From contig NMRA01000545.1 in the NCBI GenBank assembly GCA_002633005.1, forward strand, positions 36,654 to 91,750: a stretch of 55,097 bases of DNA, written 5' to 3'. The notes below the pieces were generated by a model. The model saw only the letters and a list, made by a program, of their open reading frames with translations, made no database searches and had not been told where the DNA came from. Below are positions 25,801 through 35,329 of this stretch, in pieces. The position numbers were made by a program, and so were the translations under genes. This DNA comes from Phoronis australis (taxonomy: Eukaryota; Phoronida; Phoronidae). Positions within the stretch are counted from its first letter, which is position 1. Every line of letters begins with the position of its first letter.

Positions 25801-26239
25801 TTACGTTTATTAGGTCAAGTGATGTTGCCACAAGTGGCGTGCTGACCATATTTAAAATTGTTTGCGACATAGAAGATTTAAAAAATGATAAATATTTAGT
25901 GGTGGTTGAATTTTCATGTGCCTGGTCAAAACATCAATAGTTGATCAAATGCCTTGTTGCAGAAATTCATTATCGGGCGTGTCATTCTATAAATCTCATC
26001 ATGATGAACCAGAGGATAGCATTGTTGAGGAGGATGACGTCAGTTTGCCATATCAAACAGATAACAGCGCTAAGACAGACCTGACAGGTGCCTCATACGA
26101 TAGCACGCATTTCAACAGTACTACACCAGAGTTACAGGAGCAGAGTCCAAACCCTCTGTATAACCCTGCATTAAACGTGAACGTGATACAAAATGATATT
26201 GGTCGCGGACAGGGAGATGACCGAGCGAAGTTCATGTGA
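13710..26239 (+). CDS. TPRA1: TPRA1-like seven-span membrane protein, exons 2-9
   Basis: Orthologue of transmembrane protein adipocyte-associated 1 (GPR175), an orphan GPCR-like integral membrane protein. Eight coding exons are resolved: 13710-13842, 14111-14261, 15530-15609, 16071-16187, 23607-23679, 24110-24212, 24702-24782, 25963-26239. All have AG acceptors and GTAAG-type donors, and all junction phases agree, giving 338 codons including the stop. Diagnostic family segments: VRVWDVIILTPNALFL, RAAVSMTIT, RFFLLATELSVLVFG, FGHGG, VDATSCFYF, FAPLVYVTFLREFF and the cytoplasmic tail ASYDSTHFNST. The human protein is about 373 residues; the missing piece is the extracellular N terminus, expected to end in a codon split before 13710 and not found. 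The gene converges with the zinc-finger gene. Numbering the missing exon as 1 is an assumption. Confidence 0.93.
14111..14261 (+). CDS. TPRA1: TPRA1 exon: spans 2-3
   Basis: Starts in phase 0 after ATTTCAAG and ends one base into a Gly codon before GTAAGC. Contains RAAVSMTIT, VTDKVLW and RFFLLATELSVLVFG, all strongly conserved with vertebrate TPRA1. Confidence 0.93.
15271..15535 (+). repeat. 43-44 bp tandem array containing the exon's 3' splice site
   Basis: Seven in-line units, the last being the real exon boundary. Each carries the sequence (C/G)TGTAGGTCATCTAGACAA or a close variant. The G(T/C)AGG core starts at 15271, 15309, 15352, 15396, 15439, 15482 and 15526, so spacing is 38, 43, 44, 43, 43 and 44. 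More diverged copies may begin near 15120. Every unit preserves an AG followed by the exon's first codons (GTCATCT...), so the array is a ladder of decoy acceptors. Confidence 0.85.
15530..15609 (+). CDS. TPRA1: TPRA1 exon: GHLDN loop and span 4
   Basis: Starts after TACCTGCAG and completes a Gly codon begun in the previous exon (GHLDNRRSIL), then encodes SILYVLVISMLMSLVYSSTQ, ending before GTAAGT. The GHL start matches vertebrate GHLES. Its acceptor region is the last unit of the upstream 43-44 bp array. Confidence 0.92.
16071..16187 (+). CDS. TPRA1: TPRA1 exon: extracellular loop with FGHGG
   Basis: Phase 0 at both ends; acceptor TTTCTCCTCTAG, donor GTAAGT. Encodes AVLEIMKPDPKF, the acidic DYDIFGHGG motif (vertebrate IYGHGG), and the start of a membrane span FWFVSSTFFMV. 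Confidence 0.93.
16797..16980 (+). repeat. Inner inverted repeat, left arm, GGTCGGC-rich
   Basis: Starts CTACAGCACACATCACGAAT, passes through CCGCCCGGTCGGAAATTGGT, then becomes a run of GCCGACC/GGTCGGC heptamers in both orientations. The first 50 bases match the inverted arm at 21865-21915 with only a few mismatches. Strikingly G+C-rich against the A+T-rich surroundings. Confidence 0.8.
17404..17730. repeat. Diverged direct repeat, copy 1
   Basis: Shares scattered but collinear blocks with 20800-21140: ACTTC(A/T)TCATCACG, AATATGTTG, TTTATTTT(A/T)GGAACAA, CATGAAAACGGAA and TTTCGAA(A/G)(C/T)TAGAGC. Minus-strand frames over both copies read protein-like, so this may be a duplicated coding exon of the host element. 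Confidence 0.45.
18361..18612 (-). pseudogene. Unrecognised coding patch in intron-4 element
   Basis: Minus-strand frame with protein-like composition (TPKILFSKFYPLKYTQNTKY followed by CVLMPKGSEGSSLGAKLF). No domain recognised. A second such patch at 19160-18906 is Cys-containing (CMFYSNEACFECTIS). They lie in the same orientation as 20398-20036 and could be parts of one decayed gene. Confidence 0.25.
20036..20398 (-). pseudogene. Unrecognised 120-codon coding patch in intron-4 element
   Basis: The longest open frame inside the insertion, minus strand. It is charged and protein-like (KGYLRKERVAFSKHSEHELK then DYLRLVFLSNEDIALGKLFP), with no signal or membrane span. The open stretch begins at a TTG rather than an ATG, so it is probably an internal exon or a truncated frame. 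I recognise no family. Position and strand suggest it belongs to the element's own gene. Confidence 0.35.
20800..21140. repeat. Diverged direct repeat, copy 2
   Basis: Partner of 17404-17730, same orientation, about 3.4 kb downstream. Confidence 0.45.
21725..21920 (-). repeat. Inner inverted repeat, right arm, GGTCGGC-rich
   Basis: Contains more than ten GGTCGGC/GCCGACC or near-matching heptamers, then the block inverted to 16797-16850, ending AAATTTGTGATGTGTGCTGT. It includes the palindrome AGCCGACCGGTCGGCT. Confidence 0.8.
23607..23679 (+). CDS. TPRA1: TPRA1 exon: span ending ALPYLSK
   Basis: Acceptor TTGAACTACAG after a 7.4 kb intron; encodes VYTAVVALPYLSKLRVFPDN then MVLP, ending one base into a Ser/Thr codon before GTAAGT. 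It corresponds to human YSLVVILPKTPLKERISLP. Confidence 0.88.
23983..24056. mobile_element. Fold-back MITE, family A copy 2
   Basis: GAGAACCAGTTTCC and GGAAACTGGTTCTC pair perfectly, flanked outward by TTCCAC / GTGGAA, around an 18-base loop containing AAATAATGAGC. Lies in a TPRA1 intron just upstream of the 24110 acceptor, so the hairpin would form in the pre-mRNA. Confidence 0.7.
24110..24212 (+). CDS. TPRA1: TPRA1 exon: span 6
   Basis: Acceptor TTGATTTTTTACAG, donor GTAAGG. Encodes TKTSFYVYAVILALMNLLQA then IGSMLLYKDVLPAMW; human counterpart [20 protein letters not shown]. Confidence 0.92.
24702..24782 (+). CDS. TPRA1: TPRA1 exon: VDAT motif and span 7
   Basis: Acceptor TTTCTTTTTTTCAG, donor GTAAGT. 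Encodes CVVDATSCFYFTCFAPLVYV then TFLREFF, nearly superimposable on the vertebrate [20 protein letters not shown] block. Confidence 0.94.
25963..26239 (+). CDS. TPRA1: TPRA1 last exon: cytoplasmic tail and stop
   Basis: Acceptor CCTTGTTGCAG. Begins within a Lys codon (NSLSGVSFYKSHHDEPED), followed by an acidic stretch and ASYDSTHFNST, a motif kept in the vertebrate tail (ASYSSTQFDS). Ends at TGA 26237-26239. Confidence 0.93.
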
Positions 26240-27782
26240 AGGCTTGAAGCTTGAATGAATGCTGTCACTCATCGCACGTTTTATTGTGAGAATTTATGTC
26301 AAAGCTGTCCGTTGAACCTTGCCAAGCATATTGGTTGGAAGATTTTTTCTTATTGTTAGGTGTGGTGAAAGTTTCTTCAATTAAGGACCTCATGTGGTGA
26401 GACAGTGAACTATTTATTTATTGATATTTGAAAAATAAGAAAATTCTACTTCTTTTTAAGCACAGTAGTTTTATACAGCATCAAAAACCCACACGCAGTT
26501 TGAAGTGCTATGAAATTTTCAACTTATGAAAAACTACAATTTCAGTAATAATTGTTTTGTTAGTAATCAAGGAAACTTTGTCAAAGCATTTGTGGACATT
26601 CCTGGACATAGTCGCTGTACTGTTCTTGCCACATGGATGTGTTTTTAATCGTTTAGGTGAAATGGAGGAATTTGTAAGGTTTAGCTTTCACAATTAATGT
26701 GCAGTGCAGAACTTGCACTGAAACTGTGTCCAATCGGTCACTTAAACAACGCATTTTTTTAAGTTTACAACCTGTAACCGTTTGGACATGATTTAAATTA
26801 GTGTAACTTGACATGGGTTTGTCAACGTACCCCACTTCTTTGAAGTGGTGCAGCTTGCTGGTGATCACCTTGCTCCACTTCAAGTACCCATGTGGACGGT
26901 AACCCGGTGCCAGTCACTGCTTTTGCGCCATTTACAAACCTCACACCTGAATCGTTCTTCGCTTTTATTTTCATTACTCACTCGCAATGAGAAATAATAA
27001 CCAAAAACTTGAGGTGAATATCGCCAACTGTTATTTCCTTGAACATTTTGCAGTTGTGTTCCCAGTAATACTAAACGTACTAGATTGCCATGTAAAAAGG
27101 ATTTATACCGTATTCCACTCATGGGATTCACCCGCGGATGATCGGGTGCAAGTTGTCCCATTTGCTTAAGTGTTCATTTGGGCACAACTTAAGGCAGCTC
27201 TTGGTTAGCTCGTTAGATTAGAGGTGTGTTGCTTTCAATGGTTGGACCAGTTGAATAAATTTTCCTAACTTGTGGTCAGGAAGGAACATTGCCTTCAAAT
27301 TACAGGAGGCATTAGGTTAATATACTGTTCCTTGTAGGGTATTAGTGAATTGAAAACACCACCAACTGGTATGGTGCGGAATTATGATTTTTGGTCTGTA
27401 GTCTCCAATACTGGAGGTCACCAAATTTGTGCTAATGTGGGAAATAGTGAAAGTCATTTTTAGAAGAGACTAAGGACAGTGCTTTTAATAATAATTTGTG
27501 ATTTTATTGTTATCTATTTATTCTGTAAAATGCACTGTCTCAGTAACTAATTTGTTGTTGCTTTGGGCAAGGTGTCCCAAAACCATAAGGCACTCATGGT
27601 AGATTCATTGTCTTAATGTTTTATCACTTCACCATACAAGTTGTATGAAACCAATGAAAGTGTGACCCTTTTCCGGCACCATGTGCAGTTAAATGGTCTT
27701 GGTTATTAAGCGCCTGTGAGGCCTTGAAAGTGCCAAGCTTGTTCTGTTCTCTCTGTTTGAAGTTATTGTTTTAAAGTCTATA

Positions 27783-27788
27783 AATAAA
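27783..27788 (+). terminator. Candidate poly(A) signal of TPRA1
   Basis: AATAAA in the context CTATAAATAAAGGAAAA, about 1.5 kb past the stop, followed by a T-rich stretch. Nearer canonical hexamers were not seen on the plus strand. Confidence 0.45.
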
Positions 27789-28251
27789 GGAAAATAAGTT
27801 GTTCTCTTACCAACTGAAGGTCTAGTTTCTGTTTTGGTCTAGACCTTGCGAAGTACACTTGGAAGGAGGTCATGTGTTAGCCTTGGTACATAGGTCAGGC
27901 TGTAAAATGGACAGCAGACAAATTTTAACGAAAATTTGAAGAAAGGTCAAATGTTAAAATGCAAATCAAACTGAAGAACATATTTTTTATGTGTTCACAC
28001 TATACTCTTCCTAATAGACCCCCTTTGGGGTTTCCAATCGTAGCCGACAAGAGGGGGCAAAATCGACATCATGTTATTGCATAACGTTACCTGAGGCTTG
28101 TAGCGCTGAATGTGGAAAACCATCATGTATAAACCTATGTCTGTAGAATTCCCACTTTCCTGAACACTAGAGGTTGATATCGTGACGCCATGCCGTAAGT
28201 GGGACAAAACTTTTTAACTTGGTCAAACGTGTTTAAGAAGGCCAATCACTT

Positions 28252-28336
28252 ACAAGGGACGGGGAGAACCAGTATTCTGTAGTGAATAAGGGGCGTACAA
28301 ACTGTTTCCCAATATTTGGGCCCACTATTGCATGAG
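28252..28336. mobile_element. Fold-back MITE, family A copy 3 (decayed)
   Basis: Keeps GAGAACCAG, TGAATAAGGGGCG, AACTGTTTCCC and GGGCCCACTAT in the same order as copy 1 (GAGAACCAG, TGAATAACGGGC, AACTGGTTCTC, GGGACCACTAT), but pairing of the arms is now poor. Confidence 0.55.
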
Positions 28337-29499
28337 GGAACTGCGATTCTTTGTCAGATGTCTGTGCTTCAACATGACACGCTACTTTTGCTGTTTTAAT
28401 CTCATGTTGTCAAACAACAGCTTAGTTCAGGTCACTTTTCACTGTAAAACTGGTCTCTACTTGATCCATACTAGATGAGAAGGGATTTCGAGACTTCGAA
28501 GCACTAGCAACTCCACTATTGGCGAATTTAATAACTTCAGCCATGACAAGCCTACTGGTGGAGCCAGTCTCTTGCAACAGTGAACTCGGGGGCCGTACGA
28601 TCTGAGTGCCCCACAAGTCGTTCCATTACGTGGAGGTAAACATTAGTTAACGTCGAACGATTAAAGTTAAGGGCGCAAATGCTGGACTGCTTCCTAACAC
28701 AGTCTCGGATTTTGCTGGTTTGGGCACATGTCTTGATGCTTTGATGTTTTGCAAAACGTTACTTTCGTGGTTTCCTTAACCACTGAGAGTTGGAATTTTC
28801 ACATTCTTCAACGCATCTACAATTGAGAATATGACACCAGATTTCAGATGGCAAAAGGGAAATTGGCGGGTACTCTTCCAAGGGGTTACCCTTAGTGTGA
28901 AAGGCTATTGATTCCAATGTCGGAAGCCGCCTCAAGAAAACGGGAGACCTTTAAGCCCAACGAAATTGAAAACATGACGCATTAAGTGGTTCTGAACATC
29001 ATACTACCCTTTCAAGAGGGTTCCGCAAAATACGAAAGGGTTTATATAGTTTCGGAGGAAATTAGATGCATTCAGTATTGTAGACCTCTGGAACTTTCCG
29101 TAACGGGAGTCAGTATAAATTTATAACTTCAAAAATGGAAAAAGAGCTACGGTTCAGTGATACCTTATCGTTTCTTTCTAGAAAGGTGTCCCTGGAGAAA
29201 CTGATGTTTGCATTGTCTTAAATTGTTTTATCAAATATTGCTTTGGAAAATCTGTACGGCGTTGAGTTTTCTTGAACTTCTCAGAATTGTTCATTTTCAA
29301 ATTTCTTCTGGACGATTACAAGTTGGAAATACTGTCAGATTTTTTTCAAACTTGAGCCCCGATTGCACCGCCCAGGACAACCCCAGAGAGTAAACCCAGG
29401 ACCAATAATTGACCATTTTTTCGTTTATATGCAGCAGTTTTCTTCGCTGTGCAACTTCAAAACAACATTTTGCCTCTCTGCCTCGATCTCTGCATCTCT

Positions 29500-29580
29500 C
29501 TATCTTTCTGCTCCACTGGGAGTTGAACCACCGGTCTTCAGATTGCTGGTATTGTTCTGTATCCACTGAGGACTCGATAT
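29500..29580 (-). repeat. tRNA-like unit, possible SINE head
   Basis: On the minus strand an A-box-like TCAGTGGATA (29569-29560) is followed about 30 bases later by a B-box-like GGTTCAACTCC (29529-29519). The intervening CAATCTGAAGACC resembles a tRNA anticodon arm. No clean cloverleaf, so read as a decayed tRNA-derived SINE head. Confidence 0.35.
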
Positions 29581-30060
29581 CTGTGGAATTACTTTTTGCA
29601 CCCATCTGTTGTGTCATACATCCTACGAGCGATGCTTTGCACGACTGATTATGAAGCATCTTAGAAGAACACTAGTCTAGCAATCTAGGGACCTGTGGTT
29701 GGGGTTCCTAATTTTTTTGAGTTTATTTGATATATTTCACTATTGGCCAAACTAAGCGTACATATATCACTTTTATATGTTACTTTTTTCCCATAGTATC
29801 ACAAGAATAGCATTTCTTTTAAAGATCGTCACTAGGAGTTGCTTGTAAGAAATTTGCACATTTTGAACAGACTGCCGGGGCTACGATTTGTGATGACTGT
29901 GTTCATGTACTCGCAATCATAAACAGGTTTCAGCGTTTTTTGGAGTTCAAGTTTAACTCGTAAGCCGTTATAGGTACCTCTGAAATGAGCAAAAATACAT
30001 TTCAATACCAATGGCTACCCGTCAAAAATCTACAAGCGTGCCTGCGAAATTGCTGATTCC
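29581..30060. other. Intergenic, nothing recognised
   Basis: No gene or clear repeat. Confidence 0.35.
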
Positions 30061-30790
30061 GTTTTGAGAAACAAGTTCGTTGGTTTCTAATTTACGTATT
30101 TATGTTTGGACATATTCATACATCATTTTTGCCAATTAAAAATTAATCTTGTAAGAAATGATAATGTTTCAGTGAATTCAGTTGCAGGCTGGTTGGAAAA
30201 ACTCTATAATCCGCTCCCCAAATAGTGAAGTGCAATTAAACGATTTTTGCCTTTATCTAAAATAACTCTCAAAGACATTGATGAATTTTAAACATTCCCC
30301 GAAAATATACTCACAATTCAAATGACAAAAAGTGTATTGATTTTTGAATTAGGTACAAGATTTGTCATTTAAACTTATAAACAGGAGGTCAAAAAAGAAT
30401 TAAGTCATTAAATCAAGGTAAACGCATTGCTCTTGGAATCGATTGTTTATTTCTGATTTTACATGTTTATGTATCTCGAAAATTGACTGATTGATAGAGG
30501 ATTTTTTGATAATTAGAAGCTAATCTTGTAAGAATTGGCGATGCTTCAATGAACTTAGTTGCAAGCTGACATTGGGAAATTTCGATATATCATCAGATCT
30601 CCAAATAGTAAAGTACACTAAACGATTTTTGTCTATTTGAAATAAGTCTCAAGAATTCTGATAAATGTCGGACAGCTCTACAAAGGGTACCAAAATGTTC
30701 TCACAATAAATTTTTACTAACTTAGGGTCTAGATTCGTGGTTAAACTGCACAAACTGTAGATCGAAAAAGAAGTTTAAGTCCTTAATATA
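30060..30790. repeat. Diverged tandem duplication, unit about 380 bp
   Basis: Blocks recur in order about 380 bases apart: TAATCTTGTAAGAA (30145 and 30523), CTCCAAATAGT-like then AAACGATTTTTG(C/T)CT, CTCAAAGA/CTCAAGAA, TCACAAT, and (A/G)AAAAAGAA(T/G)T(T)AAGTC. Two copies of one non-coding unit, perhaps the edge of a satellite. Confidence 0.65.
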
Positions 30791-32637
30791 TAAATAAAAT
30801 TACACTCATTGCTTATTAACTTGAAAAGGTCGTCTTTGCACTTCCTTGATGTTTTTAATTTCCAGTGGTATTGCGCATTTAATTTTTGTTCTTCAAGATT
30901 GAATCGTTGGCTTCTCATTCCTTTGCGTACTACATAGACGAAGCGCGTCAATAAAAATAAGGTATTACCTTGTAGTAGGCCAGCACAAAATCCGAGTGAT
31001 CCACAGGTGAGGAATCGAATTTGAACTCCAAGTGAGTGTTGAAGCGTGTGCATTTTTGGACACACTCTGTATCATTTTCCCTAGCCACCACAAATTAGAT
31101 TGACGGCCGTGTTTCAACAAGGGCTTTTGAAGCAGCCCCTCGGGACTTCACCTTTTCAAAAAAAATTCCTTCATAGAATGACCGTAATAAAACGAACTTT
31201 TCCCACAACTGGATCATAATAAAATCAATCTTGACCTTAAAGCCAACGCTGACTTATAGGTACGAACTAAGCTGCCTTTATGAAGTGAATCATAGCCGAG
31301 CTTTAGTTCACTGAATTTAGTATTTTCACGGTTAGGTCTGACCTACAGTTCCATGTACTTGAGGCATCTCCAAGCAACCCGTCACGTGCTCTGGTCTCAA
31401 GCCCATTCTTATTCTAAGTAAAACTTTGTTGGTTCACGGGTTACTCAAATCCTGATGGCTGCTTGCCAGGATTGCCCCCCGCCCCACCTTTGGCGGACGA
31501 AGTGGTGGCAATAGGAGGGGGGGGGGGATAGTTTGCAGAAGTCCTTAACTTGGGCGTGTTGCACGAAAAGATCCCTAATTGTTTTCCATAATATTGACAA
31601 TTCAACCTAGAGTTCACCATCGATTTGTATCAAAGTAAAAAATTGACTTAGCAATGAAACTAAAATAATACTGATAAGAAAGGGCAATCGTTGTTTTCAC
31701 AAGTCCAAAAATACGCCTTAGGTTTTAGGAACTTAGTTGAGTCCCTATTCGGGACTGTTTCATGCAACCGGGCACTGTATCCTCTTGCATAGCTATTGCT
31801 GTAATACTTGTTGGTGAAACATGTCCCACGACCTGAATCTGATACATGTGTAACTGTTCTCTGAGAACTGCATTTATAACTTAGTGGAGGTGGCGTGAAC
31901 CAAATAAACATATATTTGTAAAGCTAATGAAAACGTTGCAGCCTATTGCTCTGATTAATCTAATGGAATATTGTATTTCAGGCCACTGCCCTCAAGGAAA
32001 ACCTTCTCAGCCTTATCCTGTAAATATTAGGTAACATGTGGGCAAGGCCTTAACTGTTGAAATAAATAGATGATGGGTGGATATATGTGTAACCAATTTT
32101 GCACTGACTAAATTTCCTTATGAAATAATATTAAATCTACACTGGATATGCACCTATATATGAAGTTGCGTCTATATCCTAATGAGATGCATGTATCCCT
32201 TCACATGCGAAACCCTCAAGCAATTTTTTTGAAATAGCATTATTTCGGATATTAGTCCATGGGCCTAAAAAAGCATATATAAATAGTCCATCAAACCTAG
32301 TAATAGTTTTAAATATTGCTGAAATATAGTCAAACTTGGTTTGCTGGTAAAGACAATCATGTGTAGGTGTTCACTGAATAAAAAAAACAGCTAGGAATCA
32401 TTCTACAGAACACTAGACAATTTTGAAATATCAGTTTGAACCCAAACAGAAAACATCACCAATTATCACTGGGAAGAAACTCTACCCATTAACTACATAG
32501 TATAAGCGATACAGTTTACTAAATAATACTAATAATAATGAACATCCGCAATAGCAATCAGCAGAGTGTGCAATTTATAATACTAAAATCTAAAATAAGT
32601 TAGAAAATGTAAGTGAATACTATCTATTATAGCAGGT
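30790..32637. other. Intergenic, downstream of zinc-finger gene
   Basis: Probably contains the zinc-finger gene's 3'UTR at its right end. No canonical AATAAA was seen on the minus strand close to the stop. A G-run of about 13 lies near 31516. No other gene recognised. Confidence 0.35.
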
Positions 32638-34977
32638 CTACTTGTTCAGAGACTGCAACATGTTTAGAGTATGTAGATTCTGTTCTAGGCTTACAAGTGA
32701 CTGTGCGTCCAATGATTCAGAATCATCACTAACACCCATGGTGATGGGCACATCACCCTGAGTCATGTCCTTCGTCAAATTATGCTCGAGATTCAGTCCA
32801 CCTACATCACTGCCAAAGTCTGACCGAGTCATATAAAAGTTGCCATCAGCAGCTCCTTTGTTCATCTGGCCAACACCAGCACTGGCAGATCCTAATTTTA
32901 AGCTTGATTGTGAGTTGGGTTCAAACGTATTTTGTCCTGAAAAGCTTGCTGCAGTGACTCCCCCTGTTGGTTGCACAGAACACGCTGCGACATCATCACC
33001 AATATTACACCCAGAATCCTCTTTGATGTCTCTTGAGAGATCCATGTCTTCTTCATCATTTGAGTCAACCGTGTAGTCACCCGGTTTGCCATCTGGGTAA
33101 TGAGTCTTCATGAACGCAGCCACATTCTGTTTCAAGTCCTGGAGTGACATCTGTTGGAGTGCGTTCAGGTGACCGCGAGTTGTGTCACTGCTTCCATTAT
33201 TGGATAATTCTGCCGCATGTTTCATTTTCATATGCAAATTCAACTTATACTGGCTAGCATGGCGCTGGCTGCAGAACTCACAATAGTATGGCTTCATATG
33301 TGCATTCAAATGCTTTCGCAAGCCATGCGAATCGAGGAAAGTTTTGTCGCACAGTTCGCACTTGTACGGGCGAACGCCACTGTGAATCTTCATGTGTTGG
33401 TTGAGGTGACCTAAACGAGCAAAAGATTTGCCGCAAGTCTCGCACTGATGTGGCCGCACGTCGGAGTGAGACAACTGATGAAGTTCGAGATAACGCTGAG
33501 ATATGAAGCCCTTACCACAGTCGTCACATGTGAATGGCTTGGATTCGTTGTGCAGCTTTTGATGTTCGCGTACATTCCACAGAGAAGTAAACGCCTTTCC
33601 ACATACTTCACAAGGGTACCTCACATCTGAATGAATCAGTCTATGCCGTATAAGATACTGCTTCTTGGAAAATGTCTTCCCACAAGTTTCACACTCAAAC
33701 TTGCGTTCACTGTCTGAGTGTGTAGCATAATGCTCATCTATTTCATCTTTTGATGAAAACTCCTGGTAGCAGACGCTGCATTTGAATGTATTCACCTCTC
33801 TGTGGCTGTGCATATGCATACTCAAAGCAAACTTGGAGGCAAATTCCCGTCCGCACTCAGCACATGAACATTTTTCTCCAGCGCAATGCATCTGCTGGTG
33901 AGATACCAGGTGTTGTTTCATGCGGAACTTTCTGGGACAGCTGTCACACGAAAACCACGTCTCATCAGCATGGAATGCCTCCACGTGCGAACGCATGCTG
34001 TTATGTGCTAGCACCTTCTCACAGAACTCACATTTTTCCTTGTCTTTGTGAATGAACCGATGTTTGCGTAATGTCTTCTTTTGTTTGAAGCCTTTCCCGC
34101 AGATGTCACACACGTGAGGGCGTTCATCTGAATGAATAGCCAGGTGGGCTGCTAATTTCCTCGCACTTGACAAAGTCTTGTTACAGACATGGCACATCTG
34201 TGCCTCCTTAGCATGACTGCGTTTGTGTCGGTTCAATTCCTCGTGCGAAGAGCAGACCTTACCGCAAGTACTACAAACACAGGAAACTTTGGCTTCATGA
34301 GTTCGACGCATGTGTTTTTTTAAGTACTTCTGTTCCTGAAACTGTTTGTTACAAATAGTGCAAGTTATTGCTTTTGAATCTGAGTGTGAAACGAGTCGAT
34401 GCCTATCCAGAGACGACCGCCGCTTAAAAACCTTTTTGCAGATCTCGCAAATATGAAAACGTTTCACAAACACGTTTTTCCGTCTATCATCAACATTGCC
34501 AGCATCATCCTCGAGTTTTTCACGTTGCACTCCTTCATCACTGCTGTTATCCTCTGGAGAAAAACCTACATCTAAGTTCTCATTACACCCACCGTTGTGA
34601 CCTTGCCCTTTTACGGGAATTCCGTCCACATCACCATCACATATTCCAGTGTTCCTGGGAACAGGTTTATGCACATACGTGCTATGCTCATATGGAGTGA
34701 ATTTGTCAAGGTTTGCTAAACAAAACATACACTGATCTGTGTCCAGTAAAGCTCGCTTCAACATATCTATCTCACGCTGCAGAAAAAGCTGTTCATGATT
34801 CGGACACATGTGCAGCAGACGACGCCTGAGATCTTCAACAGCTGCTCGTAGCAACTCATTGTCGGCCATCTTGGAGTCGTGGTTGACACTCATTGGCCGG
34901 TCACTGGGTCGCGTATGCAGAAAGTCAATGATTTTATCGAGCTTTTTCTCCTGAGTGTTGCGATTGTCTCCTTCCAT
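32638..34977 (-). CDS. C2H2 zinc-finger protein with 15 fingers
   Basis: A 779-codon uninterrupted frame, probably a nuclear DNA-binding transcription factor. Residues 1-90 form a charged, probably coiled segment (KKLDKIIDFLH, then LLRAAVEDLRRRLL and REIDMLKRALL) with a lone CMFC pair. About 100-170 is acidic linker. Residues 175-590 hold 15 consecutive C2H2 fingers. Linkers are mostly HSDVRP/HSDERP rather than the TGEKP type; finger 3 and 8 have extra cysteines (CVCSTC, CSCAEC). The C-terminal 190 residues are acidic and Ser/Gly/Gln-rich, ending TLNMLQSLNK. The start is the first ATG; a strong 3' splice site (TTTCTTCTAG) lies ten bases upstream, so the coding region is one exon behind a 5'UTR intron. 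No KRAB, BTB or ZAD domain is seen. Orthology not assigned. Confidence 0.93.
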   Translation of the reverse strand: MEGDNRNTQEKKLDKIIDFLHTRPSDRPMSVNHDSKMADNELLRAAVEDLRRRLLHMCPNHEQLFLQREIDMLKRALLDTDQCMFCLANLDKFTPYEHSTYVHKPVPRNTGICDGDVDGIPVKGQGHNGGCNENLDVGFSPEDNSSDEGVQREKLEDDAGNVDDRRKNVFVKRFHICEICKKVFKRRSSLDRHRLVSHSDSKAITCTICNKQFQEQKYLKKHMRRTHEAKVSCVCSTCGKVCSSHEELNRHKRSHAKEAQMCHVCNKTLSSARKLAAHLAIHSDERPHVCDICGKGFKQKKTLRKHRFIHKDKEKCEFCEKVLAHNSMRSHVEAFHADETWFSCDSCPRKFRMKQHLVSHQQMHCAGEKCSCAECGREFASKFALSMHMHSHREVNTFKCSVCYQEFSSKDEIDEHYATHSDSERKFECETCGKTFSKKQYLIRHRLIHSDVRYPCEVCGKAFTSLWNVREHQKLHNESKPFTCDDCGKGFISQRYLELHQLSHSDVRPHQCETCGKSFARLGHLNQHMKIHSGVRPYKCELCDKTFLDSHGLRKHLNAHMKPYYCEFCSQRHASQYKLNLHMKMKHAAELSNNGSSDTTRGHLNALQQMSLQDLKQNVAAFMKTHYPDGKPGDYTVDSNDEEDMDLSRDIKEDSGCNIGDDVAACSVQPTGGVTAASFSGQNTFEPNSQSSLKLGSASAGVGQMNKGAADGNFYMTRSDFGSDVGGLNLEHNLTKDMTQGDVPITMGVSDDSESLDAQSLVSLEQNLHTLNMLQSLNK

Positions 34978-34986
34978 TTTCAGTGT

Positions 34987-35000
34987 CCTAGAAGAAACAA
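34987..35000 (-). promoter_or_regulatory. 3' splice site just before the zinc-finger start codon
   Basis: Minus strand reads TTTTGTTTCTTCTAG and then GACACTGAAAATGG: a good pyrimidine tract and acceptor, with the exon starting ten bases before the ATG. It implies a 5'UTR intron containing the adjacent minisatellite. Confidence 0.7.
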
Positions 35001-35035
35001 AACAGGTCTGAATTCGATGTTCTCCCTACATGCGT

Positions 35036-35325
35036 TCAAACATGGCCCTGCACCATGTTTGTAAATTTTGAGCCATGTTTGAAGAGCTCTGAGCTATGTT
35101 TGATGAGCTCTGAGCCATGTTTGTTTGAAGAGCTCTGAGCCATGTTTGAAGAGCTCTAAGCCATGTTTGAAAAGCTCTGAGCAACGTTTGAAACATTCTG
35201 AGCCATGTTTGAAAAGCTCTGAGCGATGCTTGAAAAGGTCTAAGCCATGTTTGCAACATTCTGAGCCATGTTTGAAAATCCCTGAGCGACGTTTGAAAAG
35301 ATCTGAGCCACGTTTAAAATCGTGA
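35036..35325. repeat. 21-bp minisatellite, about 13 copies
   Basis: Unit GAGCCATGTTTGAAGAGCTCT with point changes, one copy slightly expanded. Because 21 is divisible by three, both strands stay open: plus reads a heptapeptide like SEPCLKS, minus reads LRAFQTW. It lies within the predicted 5'UTR intron of the zinc-finger gene. Coding is not supported by any homology. Confidence 0.9.
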
Positions 35326-35329
35326 ACAA

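Larger units (their letters stand above)
26240..29500 (+). other. TPRA1 3'UTR, then intergenic
   Basis: The 3'UTR probably runs to the AATAAA at 27783. Beyond that I see only a family A MITE copy (28252-28336) and no genes. Open frames on the minus strand here have no recognisable domains. Confidence 0.4.

Noticed and set aside
26880-27161. Minus-strand frame with a CEVCKW motif
   Set aside because: Lies in the probable TPRA1 3'UTR, has one isolated Cys pair and no matching His pair or splice sites.
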